From the NCBI GenBank assembly GCA_009698615.1, contig WLPU01000007.1:1-64000 (forward strand): DNA of 64,000 nt. The letters are read 5' to 3'. The DNA is from Actinomycetota bacterium. GTDB lineage: Bacteria > Actinomycetota > Actinomycetes > Nanopelagicales > Nanopelagicaceae. A model generated the notes under the pieces. That model saw only the letters and a program-made list of their open reading frames with translations. It did no database searches and was not told the origin of the DNA. Of the stretch, positions 63,726-64,000 are shown piece by piece; position 1 is the first letter of the stretch, and the number at the start of each line of letters is the position of its first letter. The position numbers and the translations under genes are program-made.

Positions 63726-64000
63726 ATGCGCGTATGTGTACCAACTGAAACTCGAGTTGGCGAGAAACGTGTAGCACTCGTACCGGACATCATTAATAAA
63801 TTGATTCGTCTTGGATTAGACGTCTCCATTCAATCTGGCGCAGGTCTACACGCTCAAGCTTCTGACTCTGAATATGAAAAGGCGGGAGCAACCGTCGTTT
63901 CTGGAGATGTGCTTAAAGCTGCCGACATTGTTCTCTCTGTCCAACCTCTGACACCAGAACAGATGGCCACACTGAAAAAAGGTGCCATCACTATCTCTTT
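63726..64000 (+). CDS. pntA: NAD(P) transhydrogenase alpha subunit, N-terminal part
   Basis: The first 91 residues of a protein running off the right edge. The MRVCVPTETRVGEKRVALVP start, SGAGLHAQASDSEYEKAGA motif and VLSVQPLTPEQM match the NAD-binding domain of transhydrogenase alpha (PntA) better than alanine dehydrogenase. It would couple proton flow to NADPH formation. The rest of the gene is outside the window. Confidence 0.8.
   Translation, partial: MRVCVPTETRVGEKRVALVPDIINKLIRLGLDVSIQSGAGLHAQASDSEYEKAGATVVSGDVLKAADIVLSVQPLTPEQMATLKKGAITIS

Overview
The window is a gene-dense stretch of a bacterial chromosome from a high-level actinobacterial lineage with a small, streamlined genome. 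The strongest taxonomic evidence is gene order. Read on the minus strand, argS-lysA-hom-thrC-thrB-rho-rpmE-prfA-prmC-tsaC-glyA-wecA-atpI-atpBEFHAGDC is the order known from Mycobacterium and Streptomyces. Actinobacterial marker families (DUF4032, DUF3039, DUF2017 next to clpS, a zinc-ribbon protein, MurA with Asp in place of the catalytic Cys) agree with this. Base composition looks near even to slightly AT-rich (not computed), spacers are very short and many stop/start codons overlap. This fits free-living aquatic actinobacteria of the Nanopelagicales (acI) type; the order-level placement is inference.

Layout: 1-2323 holds the start of a DUF4032 gene (running off the left edge) divergent from an AI-2E family transporter. 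2465-15791 is an accessory catabolic island: a minus-strand operon for an oligopeptide ABC transporter (binding protein, DppB, DppC, fused DppD-DppF), an S9 peptidase, an Xaa-Pro-type aminopeptidase and a GH95 fucosidase-like enzyme, divergent from a two-subunit aconitase X. The 0.5 kb between the two arms carries a clear promoter and several palindromes. 15788-20755 has a hydrolase, an aldehyde dehydrogenase, a small zinc protein and an ABC-2 exporter with a secreted Lys-rich protein. 20752-23617 holds cobO, murA and glpX. 23614-31120 is the ATP synthase operon, followed (upstream in transcription) by cell-wall, translation and aspartate-family amino-acid genes up to argS at 44511, and a tRNA-Leu(UAG) on the other strand.

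44762-50020 is a second accessory module: a PIG-L-type deacetylase divergent from a polar amino-acid-type ABC transporter and a SelA-like PLP enzyme. 50103-57499 holds glutamate dehydrogenase, a SnoaL-like protein, metY, a PAQR/hemolysin III protein, a coiled-coil protein with a basic tail, a surface acyltransferase, and a membrane protein with a histone H1-like N-terminal tail. 57557-62692 is an operon DUF3039-GH18-clpS-DUF2017-murI-rph-rdgB. 62728 to the right edge has argF and the start of pntA.

Two patterns cut across the window. First, at least ten genes have a TAnnnT hexamer exactly six bases before the start codon and no convincing Shine-Dalgarno, and three more have it at seven bases, which points to widespread leaderless transcription and settles several start codons. 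Second, several core proteins deviate from family norms: the TsaC homologue lacks canonical active-site residues, the ATP synthase epsilon subunit lacks its C-terminal helical domain, and MurA has the Asp form linked to fosfomycin insensitivity. No IS element, prophage, CRISPR array or rRNA gene was seen.
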